Positions 60,280 through 64,000 of a DNA stretch of 64,000 nucleotides are shown here, in pieces (positions within the stretch are counted from its first letter, which is position 1; every line of letters starts with the position of its first letter). A model generated the notes under the pieces. The model did no database searches. It saw nothing but the letters and a program-made list of their open reading frames with translations, and was not told the DNA's origin. Position numbers and translations under genes: made by a program. The DNA comes from an uncultured Anaerococcus sp. (GTDB taxonomy: Bacteria > Bacillota > Clostridia > Tissierellales > Peptoniphilaceae): positions 1 through 64,000 of the forward strand of contig NZ_CALTUX010000007.1 of NCBI RefSeq assembly GCF_943912825.1, in the 5' to 3' direction.

Positions 60280-62472
60280 ATGAAAAAAAAATTAGCTCTA
60301 ATCCTCCTAGGCCTAATTTTGGGCATAGGAGCCTTTATAAATTTTGAAAATCTAAATATATTTAAGCTAGGACTTGTAAGCCTAAGTCTTGCCTTTATTG
60401 CATTTAAGAAAAATAGGGATTTTTCTCTAGTAGTTCTTGCAATTTTCTTGGGATTTACTTTAAGTTTTATTAGACTTTCTTCCTTTAATTTAAATGAAAG
60501 TGATATGGAAAATGTCCAGGTCAAGATTTTGGAAAAAAGAAAGTCAAATGACTCCTACAGGTATACAGTCCACATAAAAAATAAGACCTATGACCAAAAG
60601 GCCTTTATCTTTGATGAGGGAGATTTTGATATAGGGGATGTAATGGATCTTGAGGGAGAGCTTAAGCTTATCAATAGGAGTACCAACCCGAATTTATTTA
60701 ATTTTAGGTCCTATGCTATTTCAAAAAATGTAAGTCTTGAATTTAAGCCTAAAAATCTCCATCAAGAGATTCTTAGAAGTCAGTCTGAAAATATATTTTT
60801 GAAGATAAGAAAGGAATTTTTTTATTACATAAATAGGATTTTTTCTAATAACTTATCCAAAAAGTCATCAGATTTTGTAATTTCACTTTTGTTAACAGAT
60901 AATTTAATCGACAGGGATAGACTTGGAAGGATGGGACTTGCCCATATTTTGGCTGTATCAGGCCTTCATATGGACATGCTGATGACATTTTTATCATTTG
61001 TCGGCCTTAAGCTAAAAATTCCCTACAAGTACACAAGGATAATAGGTCTTAGCTTAGTTGGTTTTTATGCTTATATAATCGGTTTTCCCTATTCTGTTCA
61101 AAGGGTACTTATAATAAATTTGATAGGCTTTGTGGGATTTTTGTATAGGAAACCGATAGATAGGGTCAAATCATTAATAATTGCGGCCTTAATAATTTTG
61201 CTTATAAATCCTTTTGCTCTTTTATCATCGGGTTTTATTCTATCCTTTGTGGCATGTCTTGCAATTTATAGGATTTACCCACGCTTTAAAAAATTATTTA
61301 AAGAAGGCTTTATAAGGGATTCCTTTGCCTTTACAAGTGCAATCCAGCTTTCAACCTTGCCCTTTGTTGCCTATTATTTTAGGTATTATAATCTCTTATC
61401 AATACCAGCAAACTTTTTAATTGTGCCAATATTTGAAATAGCCATATATTTGATGTTTTTTATTATTTTTACCTATCCGATTTTAGGAAGAGTACTTAAA
61501 TTAGCCTTCCTTGGCTTGGATTTATTGGTAAGGTCTATGCTTAATATGACAAGCTTTCTAGGTTCTATTTCCTTTTTAAGCCTAGATTTTGTGGCAGAAA
61601 ATATTTTGGTATCCATATTTTTATTTATACTAATTTATATTTTTGCCAATGTAAAGGTAAAGAAGAACTTTGGTAAATTCTTAGGTCTTTCCCTTGCCAT
61701 AACTTCTATGTCGCTTGTTATGGATTTTGTAAATAAAGATATAACTTATCAGATGATCGACATAGGTCAGGGAGATGCCTTTTTGATAGATGATAGGGGC
61801 AAATATTATATGATTGATGTAGGGGGACCTAAGTATAAGGACTATGATTCTGGCAAGAGAATCCTTGTTCCCTACCTTAAAAGCATTGGGGTTAAGGAAA
61901 TTGATGGAGTCTTTATAAGTCATGAAGATAAGGACCATGCTGGTAACCTTGATTATTTGCTAGAAAATATTAGGGTTAAAAATATAATAGTTGATAAGTC
62001 TCTATCAAAAGAATTTAAGGATAAATACCAAGCAAAGATAATAAATATAGGTGATGAAGTCAAGCTTTCTGATGGTTTTATCAGATGTATTTATGATGGG
62101 GAGAATAATGAAAATGAAAATGATAAGTCAATGGGACTATTGATAAATATAAAGGGTAAGACAATCCTAAGCCTAGGAGACTTATCAGCTGAATTTGAAA
62201 ATAGATTAGACCAAAGGGCTGATATATTAAAGCTATCCCACCATGGGTCAAGGTCATCTTCAAGTAAGGAATTTATCGATAGGGTAGATCCAGATATTGC
62301 CCTAATATCAGCGGGAAGAAATAACACCTATGGCCACCCAAATAGGGAAGTTTTACACAATATTAGGGGGATAAAGACCTACAACACCCAAAGTGATGGT
62401 CTAGTTAAAATTAGGGTCAAAAATAAGGAAATTAAAGTAGAAAAATATTTGAAAGGAGGGTTTTTTAGATGA
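60280..62472 (+). CDS. comEC: ComEC/Rec2-family DNA uptake channel
   Basis: 730 residues. Moves single-stranded DNA across the membrane during transformation. N-terminal two to three helices and an OB-like DUF4131 region, the competence domain with LAHILAVSGLHMDMLM and about eight helices, then a C-terminal metallo-beta-lactamase-like domain: IDIGQGDAFLID, SHEDKDHAGNLDYLL (~546, HxDxDH), LGDLSAEFENRL and KLSHHGSRSSS. All three domains are present, so it looks functional. It overlaps holA by ATGA. Confidence 0.95.
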   Translation: MKKKLALILLGLILGIGAFINFENLNIFKLGLVSLSLAFIAFKKNRDFSLVVLAIFLGFTLSFIRLSSFNLNESDMENVQVKILEKRKSNDSYRYTVHIKNKTYDQKAFIFDEGDFDIGDVMDLEGELKLINRSTNPNLFNFRSYAISKNVSLEFKPKNLHQEILRSQSENIFLKIRKEFFYYINRIFSNNLSKKSSDFVISLLLTDNLIDRDRLGRMGLAHILAVSGLHMDMLMTFLSFVGLKLKIPYKYTRIIGLSLVGFYAYIIGFPYSVQRVLIINLIGFVGFLYRKPIDRVKSLIIAALIILLINPFALLSSGFILSFVACLAIYRIYPRFKKLFKEGFIRDSFAFTSAIQLSTLPFVAYYFRYYNLLSIPANFLIVPIFEIAIYLMFFIIFTYPILGRVLKLAFLGLDLLVRSMLNMTSFLGSISFLSLDFVAENILVSIFLFILIYIFANVKVKKNFGKFLGLSLAITSMSLVMDFVNKDITYQMIDIGQGDAFLIDDRGKYYMIDVGGPKYKDYDSGKRILVPYLKSIGVKEIDGVFISHEDKDHAGNLDYLLENIRVKNIIVDKSLSKEFKDKYQAKIINIGDEVKLSDGFIRCIYDGENNENENDKSMGLLINIKGKTILSLGDLSAEFENRLDQRADILKLSHHGSRSSSSKEFIDRVDPDIALISAGRNNTYGHPNREVLHNIRGIKTYNTQSDGLVKIRVKNKEIKVEKYLKGGFFR

Positions 62473-63482
62473 AATATGTAGATTTTTTTAAAAGTCTAAG
62501 TGGTAATCAAACTAGCGGAGTATATTTATTTGATTCTGAGGAAGAATACCTCAATACCACTCTGATAGAAGAGGCAGAGAGAAAAATAAATATAAAAGAT
62601 TTTAACCTAATCAGGATAAAGGGTGAAGCAGACTACGAAAATCTCAAAAATTCCTACGAAACCTATCCTGTCATGGAAGATAAAAAGATAATAATCTGGC
62701 AGAATATAGACCTAAGTAAGGATAAGGTTGCTTCTTACAAGGAAGTCTTAGATGGACTTAGCAAAGATTTGGCAGATTTCCCAACCTATGCGACACTTAT
62801 GATTTTTTCCGATAATAAGCCTTTTAAGGGCAAATTTTACAAGGAAGTAAAAAAGCAGGGAAATATTGTAGAGATTGAAAGGCTAAATAATAGGGAACTG
62901 AGGTCATTTATAGGCAAGAGATTTTTAAGCCAAAATAAAAAAATCTCAAACCAATTCATAGGAGAAATCGTAGACAGGTTTTCCTACCTTTCTTACAACA
63001 GCGAGGTAGACTTATATGAAATAGTAAACTCAGTAGATAAAATCATATCAAATTCAAATGATGAAGTCATCACAAGAGAGGACATAGAAGACCAACTAGA
63101 CCAAGTCTTAAACCTATCTATATTTAACCTAACGGATGCCCTTTCCAAAAAAGATACAAAAACAGCTATGAAAACCTTCTTGTCCATGGCAAAATCAGGA
63201 GAAGACCTCTTTATGGTCTACCATATGATAATTAGGCAAATAAGGATCTTAACAACCATAAAAAGCCTAAGTCAGGCTTCCTACAATGACTCATTCATGA
63301 TGAAAACAGCAAAGATAGGAAGCTTTGAACTAAAAAAAGCCAAGGACTTTATAAGAAATTTTAGCCTTGATGAATTAATCGATATAAACGAAAGAATATT
63401 TGATATGGAAAAAAGAAGCAAGTCAGAAAATTTTGATATGAGAGATGAGCTCTTGAAGTTGATTGCCTTTGTGGGGATTTAG
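62469..63482 (+). CDS. holA: DNA polymerase III subunit delta
   Basis: 337 residues. Clamp-loader subunit that opens the beta clamp. VYLFDSEEEYLNTTLIEEA at the start, IWQNIDLSKDKVASYKEV and LMIFSDNKPFKGKFYKEVKKQG in the AAA-like region, then FNLTDALSKKDTKTAMKTF and FMVYHMIIRQIRILTTIKSL in the C-terminal domain are the family pattern; no Walker A, as expected for delta. Adjacent comEC-holA order is common in Firmicutes. Confidence 0.93.
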   Translation: MKYVDFFKSLSGNQTSGVYLFDSEEEYLNTTLIEEAERKINIKDFNLIRIKGEADYENLKNSYETYPVMEDKKIIIWQNIDLSKDKVASYKEVLDGLSKDLADFPTYATLMIFSDNKPFKGKFYKEVKKQGNIVEIERLNNRELRSFIGKRFLSQNKKISNQFIGEIVDRFSYLSYNSEVDLYEIVNSVDKIISNSNDEVITREDIEDQLDQVLNLSIFNLTDALSKKDTKTAMKTFLSMAKSGEDLFMVYHMIIRQIRILTTIKSLSQASYNDSFMMKTAKIGSFELKKAKDFIRNFSLDELIDINERIFDMEKRSKSENFDMRDELLKLIAFVGI

Positions 63483-63530
63483 AGAATTTATAACTAAATG
63501 GAGATGTATTAAATATAAAAAATATTATTT

Positions 63531-63558
63531 AAATGGTCAAAACACTTGACCATTTTTA
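63531..63558 (+). terminator. Terminator after holA
   Basis: AAATGGTCAA and TTGACCATTT around AACAC, then a T/A tail. The right arm doubles as the -35 box of the next promoter. Confidence 0.8.
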
Positions 63559-63574
63559 AAAACCGTGATATACT
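63546..63574 (+). promoter_or_regulatory. Promoter of the BlaI-family gene
   Basis: TTGACC (63546-63551), spacer 17, TATACT (63569-63574) with extended TGA just before. The -35 is the 3' arm of the holA terminator. Confidence 0.75.
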
Positions 63575-63580
63575 CAATAC

Positions 63581-63596
63581 GAATATAATTAAATTC
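63581..63596. promoter_or_regulatory. Operator-like dyad at the BlaI-family promoter
   Basis: GAATATAATTAAATTC is palindromic except for one base pair. It begins at about the expected transcription start, where an autoregulating BlaI/CopY repressor would bind. It does not match the TACAnnTGTA CopY box. Confidence 0.45.
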
Positions 63597-63646
63597 ACGA
63601 AAATAAAAAAATAAACGAAACTGCAATTTATAAAGGAGGTAATATA

Positions 63647-64000
63647 GTGGAATTTTCAGACGGAGAACTAATGGTAATGGAAGAATTGTGGAAAGGGGAT
63701 GTCTTAGACGAAAATGGAGAAATCCAAGCCTTAGCTTTATCGAAAATATTGATGGAAAGGCACAATATAAGCAAAACATCTTGCTACACATTTTTTGGAA
63801 GATTAGTAGAAAAAGGAGCCATAGCTAGGAGGTATCCTAAATATACAATTAGGGTCCTTGTATCAAGGGAAGATGCCCTACTAAATAAGCAAAAAGAAGC
63901 CTTTCACAAACTTTTTAAGGGATCACTTTTAAATATTTGTAAAACGTTTTTACAAAATGAAGAAGTCACAAAAGAAGAAATAAAAGAGATGAAAAAATTA
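63647..64000 (+). CDS. BlaI/MecI/CopY-family repressor (runs off the right edge)
   Basis: 118 residues visible, open to the window end. Starts at GTG 63647, six bases after a perfect AAAGGAGGT. The winged helix follows the BlaI pattern: FSDGELMVMEELWKGD, then ALSKILMERHNISKTSCYTFFGRLVEKGAIARRYPKYTIRVLVSRE. The C-terminal dimer region begins (HKLFKGSLLNICKTFL). An antirepressor protease (BlaR1/M56) gene often follows such genes but lies outside this window. Confidence 0.85.
   Translation, partial: MEFSDGELMVMEELWKGDVLDENGEIQALALSKILMERHNISKTSCYTFFGRLVEKGAIARRYPKYTIRVLVSREDALLNKQKEAFHKLFKGSLLNICKTFLQNEEVTKEEIKEMKKL

Noticed and set aside
1..64000. CRISPR arrays, transposases, integrases or tRNA genes
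   Set aside because: I looked for regularly spaced repeats, transposase motifs and tRNA-like cloverleaf ends and saw none; a tRNAscan-SE and ISfinder run would settle it.

Overview
The window is low-GC chromosomal DNA from a Gram-positive anaerobe. Supporting signs are a T-box leader in front of valS, Shine-Dalgarno-rich starts (AAGGAGG), many ATGA and TAATG gene overlaps, rho-independent terminators, no outer-membrane genes, pyruvate phosphate dikinase with its own regulatory kinase, Bce-type and OmpR-type two-component systems, and a reduced dcw cluster. My best guess (inference only) is a coccoid Tissierellia/Peptoniphilaceae member such as Anaerococcus. I saw no tRNA, rRNA, insertion sequence or CRISPR array.

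Layout. 1-3.2 kb (minus): ppdK (its 3' end lies outside the window) and its regulatory protein. 3.4-7.2 kb: T-box-controlled valS, a methyltransferase and a cold-shock protein. 7.3-10 kb: a zinc-ribbon protein, a zinc-ribbon/FHA-like/ABC ATPase and an ABC-2 permease. 10-14.1 kb: rhodanese, pyroglutamyl peptidase, alpha/beta hydrolase, a secreted CAP protein and a fructosamine-kinase-family protein. 14.2-19.3 kb: a tightly overlapping operon of a TerB-C-like protein, a DUF2791-type ATPase and an Lhr-like helicase, which is a candidate DNA-processing or defence system. 19.3-24.3 kb: a secreted protein plus a Bce-like ABC transporter, response regulator and kinase. 24.3-25.3 kb: a HEPN plus restriction-endonuclease-like fusion. 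25.3-33.3 kb: membrane and envelope genes, including a two-component system with an S41-like pseudo-protease, a GlsB-type protein and PBP1A. 33.4-36.8 kb: hflX, a YigZ-family gene, yebC and lgt. 36.9-44.4 kb: mraZ, rsmH, ftsL, mraY, murD, murG, ftsQ, ftsZ and nrdR, with ftsI, murE/F, murC, ftsW and ftsA absent. 44.4-49.5 kb: rarA, asnS and leuS. 49.7-55.9 kb: small membrane proteins, glutaredoxin, a DEAD-box helicase behind a leader hairpin, a TetR regulon with two identical operators, and an XRE regulator with repeated operator words. 56-60.2 kb (minus): a heterodimeric ABC exporter behind a leader-peptide and hairpin attenuator, and a degenerate AlaX-like protein. 60.3-64 kb: comEC, holA and the start of a BlaI-family regulator.

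The strongest leads are: (1) the TerB-C/ATPase/helicase operon; (2) the HEPN-nuclease fusion a few genes away; (3) the exporter leader region, where a 12-codon ORF is followed by mutually exclusive hairpins over the Shine-Dalgarno sequence and a further hairpin between that sequence and the start codon; (4) the zinc-ribbon/FHA-like/ABC operon; and (5) several operator-like dyads placed exactly at promoters.
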